From assembly GCF_003668875.1 (NCBI RefSeq), contig NZ_RAWM01000006.1, forward strand, positions 62,001 to 126,000: a stretch of 64,000 nucleotides of DNA, written 5' to 3'. The stretch's first letter is position 1, and the number at the start of each line of letters is the position of its first letter. This document shows, one piece after another, positions 1 to 7,965 of the stretch. Below the pieces are notes generated by a model that saw only the letters and a list, made by a program, of their open reading frames with translations, searched no databases and was not told the origin of the DNA. Position numbers and translations under genes: made by a program. The stretch comes from Corallococcus interemptor (GTDB lineage Bacteria > Myxococcota > Myxococcia > Myxococcales > Myxococcaceae).

Positions 1-326
1 AGCAGCACGGCCCCTTCGCTGAAGTGGTCCGCGTGCGGACGGCCGGACTCCACCACCTGGCGCAGCAGGTCCAGGCGCCCGGCGATGCCGTCCTTCGACG
101 ACACTTCACCCAGGCGCCGGCCGCGCAGGTACTCCGGGTCCCGGCCCAGCGCGCGCGACGCGGCGGGGTTCGCCCACAGCCACTCGAAGTCCAGGATGGC
201 CCCCCCCGGCGAGCGCACGGCGCGGAGCACCATGCATGCCTCGGGGTGCTCCCGCTCGGCCTCCTCCAGCGCGGCCAGGAGCGCGTCCGGGAGCGGGAGG
301 ACCACGGTCGTCTCGGTCGCCGACAT
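1..326 (-). CDS. PAS-domain sensor protein, N-terminal fragment (runs off the left edge)
   Basis: These are the first 108 codons of a protein that continues beyond base 1. The ATG at 326-324 has a GAGGAGCAGG ribosome-binding site just upstream, so the start is well supported. The translation contains a segment (FEWLWANPAASRALGRD, about residues 41-57) followed by a helix and a strand, which resembles the start of a PAS sensing domain. In this organism type such a domain usually precedes a histidine kinase or GGDEF module. The output domain lies outside the window, so the signalling role is inferred. The gene diverges from the epimerase gene across about 200 bp. Confidence 0.6.
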   Translation of the reverse strand, partial: MSATETTVVLPLPDALLAALEEAEREHPEACMVLRAVRSPGGAILDFEWLWANPAASRALGRDPEYLRGRRLGEVSSKDGIAGRLDLLRQVVESGRPHADHFSEGAVL

Positions 327-523
327 CCTGCTCCTCGCAGCCCCGGCACTGCGCACCCCCCGGGGAGCCCGCATGTCGCCACGAATCGCACGGCGGCTCA
401 AGCCAGCCCAAGTCTTCGTATCTTTCTTAACCTTCTCGAATTACAGACACGTAAGAGTGAAAGCGGGAAGGATGGGAAAGACTCCCCTCCGGACCGGGAC
501 GTCGGCCACACTCCTGCCTGCCC

Positions 524-1594
524 ATGCGCCCTACCTTCATCACGCACGTTTCCTTCGAAGCCCTGCACCTGTCCCTGACGGAGCCCTTCGCCATCGCCAC
601 CGGCGCGCAGCTGGCGGCGGAGAACGTGCTTGTCCGCGTGACGCTCGCGGACGGCACGGTGGGGTTGGGCGAAGCGGCGCCCTTCACGGCGGTCAGCGGA
701 GAGACGCAAGCCAGCACGCTCGCCTCCCTGGAGCCGGTGCGCGAGCTGCTGGTGGGCCGCGACGCCCAGGAGTGGCGGCCGGCGTCGGAGGCGCTGGGGG
801 ACGCGCTCGCGCTGGCGCCCGCCGCGCGGTGTGGCGTGGAGATCGCGCTCCTGGACGCGCTCACGCGGCACCACCGCATCCCCATGTACGCCTTCTTCGG
901 CGGGGCGGGGACGGCGCTGGACGTGGACATGACGGTCACCGCCGGAGACCTGGCGCACGCGGTGGCGTCCACGCGGGCCATCCTGGGGCGGGGCATCGAC
1001 ACGCTGAAGGTGAAGGTCGGCGCGCTGGACCCGGACGCGGACGCGGCGCGGCTGGTGGCCATCCACCAGGAGGCCCCGAAGGCGCGGCTCATCGCGGACG
1101 CGAACGGGGGCTACGACGTGGCGGAGGCGCTGGCGTTCCTCAAGGAGCTGGAGCGCGCGGAGGTGCCGCTGTCGCTGTTCGAGCAGCCGGTGGCGGACGT
1201 GGCGGGGCTCGCGGAGGTGACGCGCCGCTCGCGGGTGTCGGTGTGCGCGGATGAATCAGCGCGCTCGGTGAAGGACGTGCTGCGGCTCATCCGGGAGAAC
1301 GCCTGCCACGGCATCAACATCAAGACGATGAAGTGCGGGATGGTGGACGCGGTGACCATGTGGAGCCTCGCTCGCGCCGCGGGGCTGGAGCTGATGGTGG
1401 GCGGCATGGTGGAGAGCGTGCTGGCGATGACCGCGTCCGCGCACCTGGCGGCGGGCCTGGGCGGCTTCACCTACGCGGACCTGGACACGCCGCTGTTCAT
1501 CGCGGACCACCCGTTCCAGGGCGGCGGCCGGTACACGGGCGGGCGGCTGACGCTGGACCCGGACGCGCCGGGGCACGGCGTCACGCTGCGCTGA
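524..1594 (+). CDS. Dipeptide (L-Ala-D/L-Glu) epimerase, enolase superfamily
   Basis: This cytoplasmic enzyme of 356 aa is predicted to epimerise L-Ala-D-Glu type dipeptides released during murein recycling. The enolase-superfamily active site is complete. Lys162-x-Lys164 (KVKVG) supplies one acid/base. Asp192 (DANGGY), Glu220 (FEQP) and Asp243 (ADES) are the magnesium ligands. Lys267 (NIKTMK) is the opposite acid/base. Spacing and length fit the muconate-lactonizing subgroup that contains the Ala-Glu epimerases. Other dipeptide specificities occur in the family, so the exact substrate is uncertain. No strong ribosome-binding site precedes the ATG. The stop codon lies 6 bp from the stop of the convergent S41-type gene. 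Confidence 0.88.
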   Translation: MRPTFITHVSFEALHLSLTEPFAIATGAQLAAENVLVRVTLADGTVGLGEAAPFTAVSGETQASTLASLEPVRELLVGRDAQEWRPASEALGDALALAPAARCGVEIALLDALTRHHRIPMYAFFGGAGTALDVDMTVTAGDLAHAVASTRAILGRGIDTLKVKVGALDPDADAARLVAIHQEAPKARLIADANGGYDVAEALAFLKELERAEVPLSLFEQPVADVAGLAEVTRRSRVSVCADESARSVKDVLRLIRENACHGINIKTMKCGMVDAVTMWSLARAAGLELMVGGMVESVLAMTASAHLAAGLGGFTYADLDTPLFIADHPFQGGGRYTGGRLTLDPDAPGHGVTLR

Positions 1595-1600
1595 CGGAGG

Positions 1601-2782
1601 TCAGCCCTTCACCTGGGAGGCGGCCACGTCCAGCGCCCTCTCCTTCCGCGGATCCGCGCCGCCCGCGTACGGCAGCGCGTCCGGGACCTCCACGTCCACG
1701 GGGACACCCACGCCCTCCAGCCGCTCGCCATCCACCGTCACGTCCATGACGGCGAGGTAGAGCAGGTCCCCGTTGGACAGCTTCTGTGGCCCGCCGGCCA
1801 GCACCGCGCCCGCGGTCCTTTCGCCCACGAGCGTCGCCAGCCGGTGGCGCTTCATGGCGAAGGCCACCAGCTCCTTGCCGCTGCGCGAGTTGCCGTTGAC
1901 GAGCAGCACCACCGGCTTGCGCCAGGACAGCGCGGAGGGATGCGGCTTGCCGTCGCGGCCGGTGTTGACGAGGAGCGAGACCTGCGGGTTGAAGAGGTTG
2001 ATGAAGGCCGGGCTGCAGCCGCCCCAGCCGTCGCGGAAGTCGATGACGAGCGCGTCCGCGTCCGCGAAGGTGTCCTGGAGCGCCTCCTCCAGGGCCTGCT
2101 GGTACGCCTCGCCCGCGCACGCGTAGACGTGCTGGTAGGCGACGCGGCGGCCCTGGCGTTCCACGACCTGGCTGCTGGCCTTCTGGACCGCGAGCCATTC
2201 CTTGCGCGGGTTCATGCGGCGGGGCGTGACGGTGAGGGTCAGGGGTGCGGCGCCCTTCACGCGCTCCACGGTGAGGCGCGTGGCCCGGCCCGCGCGGTTC
2301 CTGAAGGCGTGCCAGGGATGGAAGGGCCTGCCCTCCACGGTGACGAGCCGGTCCCCGCGCAGGAGGCCCGCCTTCGCGCCGGGGCCGTCCGCGAAGACGT
2401 GGCGGACGAAGAAGCCGTCCGGGGTCTCCCGCACGTCCACGCCGATGCCGGTGGCCGTGATGTCCTCCTGCTTGAGGTAGGTCTGGAAGATGGAGGTCAC
2501 CGCCGCGTGGGCGGGGCTCTCCTTCGGGTAGTAGGCCGTGTGGGAGGCCTTCAGCTCCGCGAGCGCCGCGTTCGTGCGCCGGGTGAAGTCCTCCAGGTCC
2601 TTCGCGCCGGCGGCGTAGCCCTGGTGCGCGTCGGCCCAGGCGGCGCCCTTCGCCGCGTCGACGAAGCGGGTGCGCACGAGGGTGACGATCTCCTCGCCGC
2701 GCTTGGCATAGGGGCTCGCCGCCTGAGCGCTGCCCGCGAGGAGCAGTACCGCCACCCACCACCGCGCTGTCCGGATCGTCAT
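1601..2782 (-). CDS. Exported S41-type peptidase-like protein with PDZ domain
   Basis: The 393-aa product begins with a signal peptide (cleavage after about residue 21, AQA-A), so it should act in the periplasm. I chose the ATG at 2782 because GGGAGGGG lies 6 bases upstream; an in-frame ATG at 2809 has no such site. Residues about 110-185 form a PDZ-like segment (GIGVDV, then [13 protein letters not shown]). The following TSPc fold carries a candidate nucleophile, Ser301, in NSRSGKE. At the position where carboxy-terminal processing proteases normally have their catalytic lysine (TFGKG), this protein reads TAGAV. It may use another base, as tricorn-type members do, or be inactive. Confidence 0.75.
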   Translation of the reverse strand: MTIRTARWWVAVLLLAGSAQAASPYAKRGEEIVTLVRTRFVDAAKGAAWADAHQGYAAGAKDLEDFTRRTNAALAELKASHTAYYPKESPAHAAVTSIFQTYLKQEDITATGIGVDVRETPDGFFVRHVFADGPGAKAGLLRGDRLVTVEGRPFHPWHAFRNRAGRATRLTVERVKGAAPLTLTVTPRRMNPRKEWLAVQKASSQVVERQGRRVAYQHVYACAGEAYQQALEEALQDTFADADALVIDFRDGWGGCSPAFINLFNPQVSLLVNTGRDGKPHPSALSWRKPVVLLVNGNSRSGKELVAFAMKRHRLATLVGERTAGAVLAGGPQKLSNGDLLYLAVMDVTVDGERLEGVGVPVDVEVPDALPYAGGADPRKERALDVAASQVKG

Positions 2783-2905
2783 GGCGTGCCCCTCCCGGGC
2801 GGACTTCACGATTCTTCACAGGAGCGCGCCCCCGAGGGAAGCGACGGCGTTCTGGCGCCGCGCGGTGTGGCGAACGCGGCGGGCGCGGTTAGGGATGAGG
2901 GGCTC

Positions 2906-3535
2906 ATGTTGGATGCGCCCTCGTCATCGCCCAGGCTCGCGCTCGTGTCGGAGGACCCCCTGGCCCGGGGTGCGCTCGCACGGGCGCTGAGCGACCAGGC
3001 GGAAGGTTGGACGGTGGTGGCGGCGGGCACGCAGGTGGAGCTGGAGTCGGCGCGGGGCGAGCCGCCGGACGTGGTGCTCTGGGACACGGGCCTGCGGCTG
3101 GAGGAGGGCGCGGCGCCGGACCTGGGCGCGCCGGTGCTGGCGCTGGTGGCGGACGAAGCGGCGGGAGAGCTGGCGCTGGGCGCGGGCGCGAGGGGCCTGC
3201 TGTTCCGCGACGTGGCACCGGGGATGCTGGGGGCCGCGCTGCACGCGGTGGCGCGAGGCCTCACGGTGTTCGAGCCGGGCCTGTCCCACGTGCGCGCCGC
3301 GCCGAGGAGCACGGCGCCGTCGGGAGCGCCAGGGCCGGACACGCTGACGCCGCGCGAGCGCGAGGTGCTGGGCCTGCTGGCGGAGGGCCTGTCGAACAAG
3401 GCCATCGCGGACCGGCTGGACATCAGCGAGCACACCGCGAAGTTCCACGTGAACGCGGTGCTGGCCAAGCTGGGCGTGCAGCGCCGCACGGAAGCCGTGG
3501 TGCGCGCGGCACGGCTGGGACTGGTGACGCTCTAG
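2906..3535 (+). CDS. LuxR/NarL-type response regulator
   Basis: This 209-aa protein has a short receiver-like N-terminal domain and a C-terminal LuxR helix-turn-helix. Asp60 (PDVVLWD) sits where response regulators are phosphorylated, although the usual N-terminal acidic pair is weak (SED, 15-17). Residues 146-209 carry the typical [21 protein letters not shown] and [14 protein letters not shown] helices. It probably binds DNA in response to a partner kinase, but none is adjacent. The ATG follows GAGGGG by three bases. Its TAG stop overlaps the stop of the convergent Doc-like gene, the four bases CTAG serving both genes. Confidence 0.82.
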   Translation: MLDAPSSSPRLALVSEDPLARGALARALSDQAEGWTVVAAGTQVELESARGEPPDVVLWDTGLRLEEGAAPDLGAPVLALVADEAAGELALGAGARGLLFRDVAPGMLGAALHAVARGLTVFEPGLSHVRAAPRSTAPSGAPGPDTLTPREREVLGLLAEGLSNKAIADRLDISEHTAKFHVNAVLAKLGVQRRTEAVVRAARLGLVTL

Positions 3536-3960
3536 GTGCCGACGCGCAGCTCGCGCAGGTGCTCGACCACCCAGAGGTATACCGGTTCGACGTCCTTGAA
3601 CCGGTTGTTGGAGATGGCCATCACCAGCGCTTCCGCTTCATCGATGGTCGCGTCCACCTCCAGGCCCATGCAGGCCAGGGCCTCGCACATGGCGAGCCAG
3701 GAGATGCGCTTGTTCCCATCCACGAAGACCTGCTTCGTCGCGATGTAGAAGAGCAGGTAGACGGCGAACAGCAGCCCCGGGACCGCTTCCGGTGGAGCGC
3801 CGTACTCCTCCGCGGTCCAGGCCGCGCCCAGGGTCGCGCCAGGGCCCAGCGCATCGCGGACGCCCAATCTTCCGCCGTGCGCGGCGATGCCCTTGGCCTG
3901 CAATTCCTGGAGCCGGGTCAGGCCACAAAACCGGTCATACGGCTGCGCGTCGTCGCTCAC
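3532..3960 (-). CDS. Doc/Fic-fold protein with His-to-Gln change in the active-site motif
   Basis: The 142-aa product matches the small death-on-curing (Doc) branch of the Fic superfamily in length and core motif. The signature QVFVDGNKR spans residues 77-85, where active members have His first (HxFxDGNKR). Phe79, Asp81, Gly82, Asn83, Lys84 and Arg85 are kept, so the nucleotide-binding part is intact while the general-base histidine is replaced by Gln77. Doc toxins phosphorylate EF-Tu and Fic enzymes AMPylate targets; both need this histidine, so activity is doubtful. The gene overlaps the upstream small gene by ATGA, the usual toxin-antitoxin arrangement. Confidence 0.7.
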   Translation of the reverse strand: MSDDAQPYDRFCGLTRLQELQAKGIAAHGGRLGVRDALGPGATLGAAWTAEEYGAPPEAVPGLLFAVYLLFYIATKQVFVDGNKRISWLAMCEALACMGLEVDATIDEAEALVMAISNNRFKDVEPVYLWVVEHLRELRVGT

Positions 3961-4244
3961 TGGGCCAGCCTCCGGAGCAGTTCACTCCATTTGCGCAGGG
4001 CGTGCGCGTCGCGTTCCCCGGCGGGAGGCACCGGAACGTCGGCACCCTTCTGACGGATCCAGATGAGCCGGGGACTGGGGCTCATGACGACCATCGCGGA
4101 GACCTCTCGTAAGCCAGAGGCCCGCGCCACCTGCTCCGCCGTGGCGGTCACGGCGAGGTCCCTGCCGTCCGGGAGCGCGATGCGGAGCTCCGGTGTGCTC
4201 GACACGATGACACCGTGAATCACTTCCAGATGAGGCAAAGCCAC
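3957..4244 (-). CDS. Small protein upstream of Doc-like gene, possible antitoxin or partner
   Basis: I place the start at the GTG at 4244 because GAGG stands five bases upstream and this avoids overlap with the preceding lipoprotein gene. An ATG at 4292 would give 111 aa and a 34-bp overlap. The 95-aa product does not show the Phd antitoxin fold I would expect beside Doc. It begins with short beta-like segments (LEVIHGVIVSS, LRIALPDGRDL) and ends in a basic helix. Its stop overlaps the Doc-like ATG (ATGA), so the two are translationally coupled. An antitoxin role is inferred from position only. Confidence 0.5.
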   Translation of the reverse strand: MALPHLEVIHGVIVSSTPELRIALPDGRDLAVTATAEQVARASGLREVSAMVVMSPSPRLIWIRQKGADVPVPPAGERDAHALRKWSELLRRLAQ

Positions 4245-4258
4245 GGGTACCTCGCTGT

Positions 4259-5536
4259 TCAGGGTGTGACGAGGGCGCTCAGACTCTTCCATTCATCGTC
4301 CAGGGCGGCCTGAACCCAGTCGCGATGGAGTGACGGCAGGGGCCATGTGTCGACCTGGAGCGAAGTCGTGGCCTGGTGCACGGCCCGGACATGTTCGAGG
4401 TCCCGGGTCGCCTGGGCGAGCTTCGCCGCGTCCTCCATCAACTCCGCGCCCTGCCGCATCTGGCTGAGCCCCACCAGGCGATCAATCAACGCCGGGCCCG
4501 CTGCGATGCGCTCGCCCAGGGTGTACACGGCCTGGCCCAATCGGATCCGCTCTTCGTGGGAGAGGCGCTCCCTCGTCGCCTCCACCCGCTTCTTCAGGAT
4601 CAACGTCACATCCAGGACCTGCGAAGCCGTGGCTGCCTGGAAGAGGCGGATGGCCGGCGGAGTGATGCCCGTGGATTCGAGGCGTTGTTTCGCGGCGTCC
4701 CCCGCCTGGCCCAGCGTCAGGCTCCGGTAACGCGGGAGGGCCGCGATCCGCTCCAGCGCCTGGAGGTCCGCTGACGTGAGCGGCGCGTCCTTCGCGGACT
4801 CCCCCAGCAGCAGGAGCAGCGGTCCTTCGGATTCGCTCGCTCCGGCGGCGATGGGCTCAAGCTTGCGCCGCAACGTCTCGCGAGCCTGACGCCTCACATC
4901 CGCGAGCGCGTCCTCACCGGAACGGGCCTGGAAGTACTCATAAGCAGCGAGCAGCAGGTTCGGGTCCTTCAGCTCGGACACATGGGCCGCGAGCCACTGC
5001 CGCTGCGCATCCGAAGCAGTGTCCGCCAGCATCGCGGTGAAGCGGATCTCCGGAGACTGGGTTCGCTCCCACACCGCCCCGACGAAGGACGTTTCTTCTG
5101 AACGAGGCGCCGGAAATGACGCCGACTCCTTGAGGTCCGGGCGTCCCGCGCGATTCCACGCCTGGATCAGCGCCTCCCGCCAGCCCGGTACCGGCGTCTG
5201 GCGGCGCGCTTCAACGAGCGCCGCGAGCACCGCGATCTCCGGCGCGTCGGGCCTCGTCGCCTGAAGGAGGGACACGGCCTGGTCGGCTTCGTCCAGCGCG
5301 CCCAGCTCCAGCAGCACGCAGGTCTGCACCTTCAGCGCGCCCGGATGCTGGGGAGAATCCTTCAGGACCTCGGCCAGCTCCTTGCGGGCCCGGGCCAGCT
5401 CCCCGGCCCAGGCATGGGTCGCGGCCTGCTCCACCTGTGCATCGGCGCGCTTCCGGAGGGCCTCGGGGCTCCGGCACGCCACGCCGGTCAGGAGCAGGCC
5501 CAGGGACAGCAGGTATCGGTATCCACGCGGGAGCAT
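4259..5536 (-). CDS. TPR-like lipoprotein of unknown function
   Basis: The 425-aa product starts with a lipoprotein signal peptide ending in the lipobox LTGVAC (Cys21), so it should be anchored in a membrane. The rest is almost entirely helical. An early segment (residues about 30-110) repeats alanine/leucine-rich helix pairs with TPR spacing (ARARKELAEVL, LELGALDEADQAV). No catalytic motif was seen. It is the first gene of a three-gene operon with the small protein and the Doc-like gene (14-bp gap), and it diverges from the MoxR operon. Its role is unknown. Confidence 0.65.
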   Translation of the reverse strand: MLPRGYRYLLSLGLLLTGVACRSPEALRKRADAQVEQAATHAWAGELARARKELAEVLKDSPQHPGALKVQTCVLLELGALDEADQAVSLLQATRPDAPEIAVLAALVEARRQTPVPGWREALIQAWNRAGRPDLKESASFPAPRSEETSFVGAVWERTQSPEIRFTAMLADTASDAQRQWLAAHVSELKDPNLLLAAYEYFQARSGEDALADVRRQARETLRRKLEPIAAGASESEGPLLLLLGESAKDAPLTSADLQALERIAALPRYRSLTLGQAGDAAKQRLESTGITPPAIRLFQAATASQVLDVTLILKKRVEATRERLSHEERIRLGQAVYTLGERIAAGPALIDRLVGLSQMRQGAELMEDAAKLAQATRDLEHVRAVHQATTSLQVDTWPLPSLHRDWVQAALDDEWKSLSALVTP

Positions 5537-5596
5537 GCGAGCAGCCTACGCCTGCTCCCCGCCCTTACGCTCGCGCTGCTACACTCCCGCTCCTCC

Positions 5597-7141
5597 ATGG
5601 CCAACCAGGATTGGGTCTCGCGCCTGCTCACCGGGCGTGCGTCGGCGGACAAGGGCCTCAGCGTCCACCTCTCCGAGCGCGACGGCGGCAGCCTCCACGA
5701 CAAGATGCGGCAGGCGTATTGGTGGATCACCAACAACGCCGTCATCTGCCCCTACTACGACATCGAGTTCGGCGGCACCGCCGCGCTCAAGAACACCGCC
5801 GGAGACGAGGTCCACCTCCCCGAGGACATGAGCTACAGCTCCTTCGTCCTCATCCCGCTGCTCACCCTCTTCACCTGCCGCCGCGCCCTGCTCGTGGGCG
5901 GCCCGGGCCGCGGAAAAACCACGTCCGCCATCCTCATGGCCCTGCTCTCCGGCATGGGCCGCGAGGACGTCCACCGGGGCATCCAGCGCGGCCACCCGCA
6001 GCTGTCCATCGCGGACCTGCTCGGCGCGCCCCTGCCCTCCGACATGCTCAAGGCGGAGGACCTGTCCGCCGTGAAGGTCAGCTGGCGCAAGTGGATCACC
6101 CAGCGCGTCAAGATTGTCGACGAGTACAACCGCATCCCCACCAAGACCCAGTCCGCCCTGCTGTCGCTGCTGGGCGAGGGCTACGCGGAGATGATGGACC
6201 AGTACGTCTACACCGGCCGCTCGTCCTGGTTCCTCACCGCCAACGACGACCAGGGCGGCGGCACGTTCCAGGTCATCGAAGCGCTCAAGGACCGCCTGGA
6301 CGTCGTCGTGCGCGCCGTGCCCTTCAACTCCGGCTTCGTGGACACGCTGCTCCAGCGCATCGAGTCCGACAAGTCCCCGGAGGAGCTGCTGCCCAAGGAC
6401 ATCGTCTTCACGCCCGGCGAGCTGGAGAAGGCCTACAACGCCATCCTCGCCGTGGAGGTGCCCAGGGGCGTGCTGGAGCGCGTGGCCTTCTTCCTGGGCC
6501 AGCTGGACTTCTGCCGCATGGCGTCCCCGCGCTTCGAGTTCAAGCACAAGGACACGCTGAAGCTGGCCGGCCAGACCGTGTCCGCCGTGTGCAACGAACA
6601 GTGCCCGCTGGACAAGAAGGTGCACCTCTGCACGCAGACGGAGAACGGCACCAGCGTGCGCGCGTACCAGACCATCCTCCACTTCGCGAAGGCGCTCGCG
6701 TTCTTCCGGGGCCACCGCGTGACGGAACTGGAGGACTTCCGGCAGATCATCCCCTGGGTGCTGCACGAGAAGCTCACCCCCAACGCGCGCAGCCCCTTCT
6801 TCGAAGCCAAGGGCAACAAGCTGCTGCTCCAGGACCGCGTGGCGTGGATCCGCAACATGTTCGACATGGCCATGGCCCGCTACGGCACGCACGCGCCCGT
6901 GCGCCAGAAGGTCGCGGCCCTGCGCGCGGAGCTGGACCTGGGCCTGTCCGGCGTGGACCTGCGCACCACGGAGAAGCGCCTGTCCGCCGTGACCGTGCTG
7001 ATGAATGAACTGATGACCCGCCAGGAGCTGTCCGGTCCGGTGTACGAGGACCTCATCCACTTGAAGTCCCTCTACAGCCGCTACCGCAACTACGCGACGT
7101 GGCTGAAGGAGAACCCGGGCGGTCAGGGGCAACAGCCATGA
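5597..7141 (+). CDS. MoxR-type AAA+ ATPase
   Basis: This 514-aa protein is a MoxR-family AAA+ ATPase, a class that remodels or activates partner proteins carrying VWA domains. Walker A is GGPGRGKTT (101-109), Walker B is KIVDE (172-176), the sensor-1 Asn is in LTANDD (about 216) and an arginine follows in the KDRLD segment (about 233). It is longer than minimal MoxR proteins, with about 200 residues of helical extension. It heads a run of five genes (5597-11517) in which each later gene overlaps the previous stop by ATGA or GTGA. The VWA-peptidase two genes on is its probable client or adaptor. Confidence 0.85.
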   Translation: MANQDWVSRLLTGRASADKGLSVHLSERDGGSLHDKMRQAYWWITNNAVICPYYDIEFGGTAALKNTAGDEVHLPEDMSYSSFVLIPLLTLFTCRRALLVGGPGRGKTTSAILMALLSGMGREDVHRGIQRGHPQLSIADLLGAPLPSDMLKAEDLSAVKVSWRKWITQRVKIVDEYNRIPTKTQSALLSLLGEGYAEMMDQYVYTGRSSWFLTANDDQGGGTFQVIEALKDRLDVVVRAVPFNSGFVDTLLQRIESDKSPEELLPKDIVFTPGELEKAYNAILAVEVPRGVLERVAFFLGQLDFCRMASPRFEFKHKDTLKLAGQTVSAVCNEQCPLDKKVHLCTQTENGTSVRAYQTILHFAKALAFFRGHRVTELEDFRQIIPWVLHEKLTPNARSPFFEAKGNKLLLQDRVAWIRNMFDMAMARYGTHAPVRQKVAALRAELDLGLSGVDLRTTEKRLSAVTVLMNELMTRQELSGPVYEDLIHLKSLYSRYRNYATWLKENPGGQGQQP

Positions 7142-7965
7142 GCGAATTCGTCGACGACCTGGAGAAGGAGGCCCGCGGCCGGTTCGTGCGCTGGGACCGC
7201 GCGCTGTGGGACGAGTTCCTCAAGGGCCACGGGGTCCGCATGGGCCGGGCGCTCACGCGCGGTGACGCCGCGGCGGGAGAGGCGATCCTGCGCGACTACC
7301 TGCGGCTGGGCGCCGAGGGCATCGGCCTGGGCTACCTGTATCCGGTGTCCGCTGGCAGGGAGAACTTCTTCACGCTCGCGTGGACGGACCTGCTGCCGCG
7401 CCTGCTGCCGGACCTGCGCCGGGAGGAGCAGGCCCCGGCGCTCGCGCGCATGTGGAACCTGGGCGAGAACCTGGAGTCCGCGCCCCCCTGGGTGCAGCGG
7501 CTGTTCTGCCGCCTGGGCTCGAGCCTGTCCTCGCTGGAGGACCTGGAGGGCCACCTGCACACCATCGCCAACGAGGCCATGGAGCCGCCCACCCAGCCGC
7601 TGGGCGACACGTCCACCGCGCACTGGGTGGACCTGTCCCAGGAGGACGCGCGCTTCATGCCCGGGGAGATGCACTTCCTGGCGCCCGCCGTCATCTGCGT
7701 GCACGACCGGCACCGCGCCACCGCCGCCGGCGGACGCGACGCGGCCACCCAGGGCGTGTGGCTGGCGAAGAAGCCCATCCTGCTGGGGCCCATGGGCTGC
7801 AACGAGCGGCTGGCGCCCTCCACGGAAAAGCCCCCCAAGGCGCTCACCTCGCTGGCGCAGCGCGACCCGCGCGCGGGGGACTGGTACAGCACCCAGCACA
7901 ACACATGGCGCGCGGTGGCCACGATGCACACGTCCCAGTGGCTGGCGGTCATCCTCCCGGCATGA
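7138..7965 (+). CDS. Protein of unknown function in MoxR-VWA operon
   Basis: The 275-aa product overlaps the MoxR stop (ATGA) and its own stop overlaps the next ATG, so expression must be tightly coupled. I do not recognise the family. The N-terminal half is helical and charged; the C-terminal half contains beta-rich stretches (EMHFLAPAVICVHDRH) and several conserved-looking His and Trp residues. There is no signal peptide or membrane segment. Because it lies between an ATPase and a VWA protein, a substrate-recognition or scaffold role is plausible but unproven. Confidence 0.6.
   Translation: MSEFVDDLEKEARGRFVRWDRALWDEFLKGHGVRMGRALTRGDAAAGEAILRDYLRLGAEGIGLGYLYPVSAGRENFFTLAWTDLLPRLLPDLRREEQAPALARMWNLGENLESAPPWVQRLFCRLGSSLSSLEDLEGHLHTIANEAMEPPTQPLGDTSTAHWVDLSQEDARFMPGEMHFLAPAVICVHDRHRATAAGGRDAATQGVWLAKKPILLGPMGCNERLAPSTEKPPKALTSLAQRDPRAGDWYSTQHNTWRAVATMHTSQWLAVILPA

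Noticed and set aside
85-1254. A 389-codon plus-strand frame overlapping the epimerase
   Set aside because: It is out of frame with the epimerase, which has all active-site residues; the translation is Gly/Arg/Ala-rich with no motif.
5579-7132. A 517-codon minus-strand frame opposite the MoxR gene
   Set aside because: The MoxR gene has complete AAA+ motifs; the opposite frame has none.
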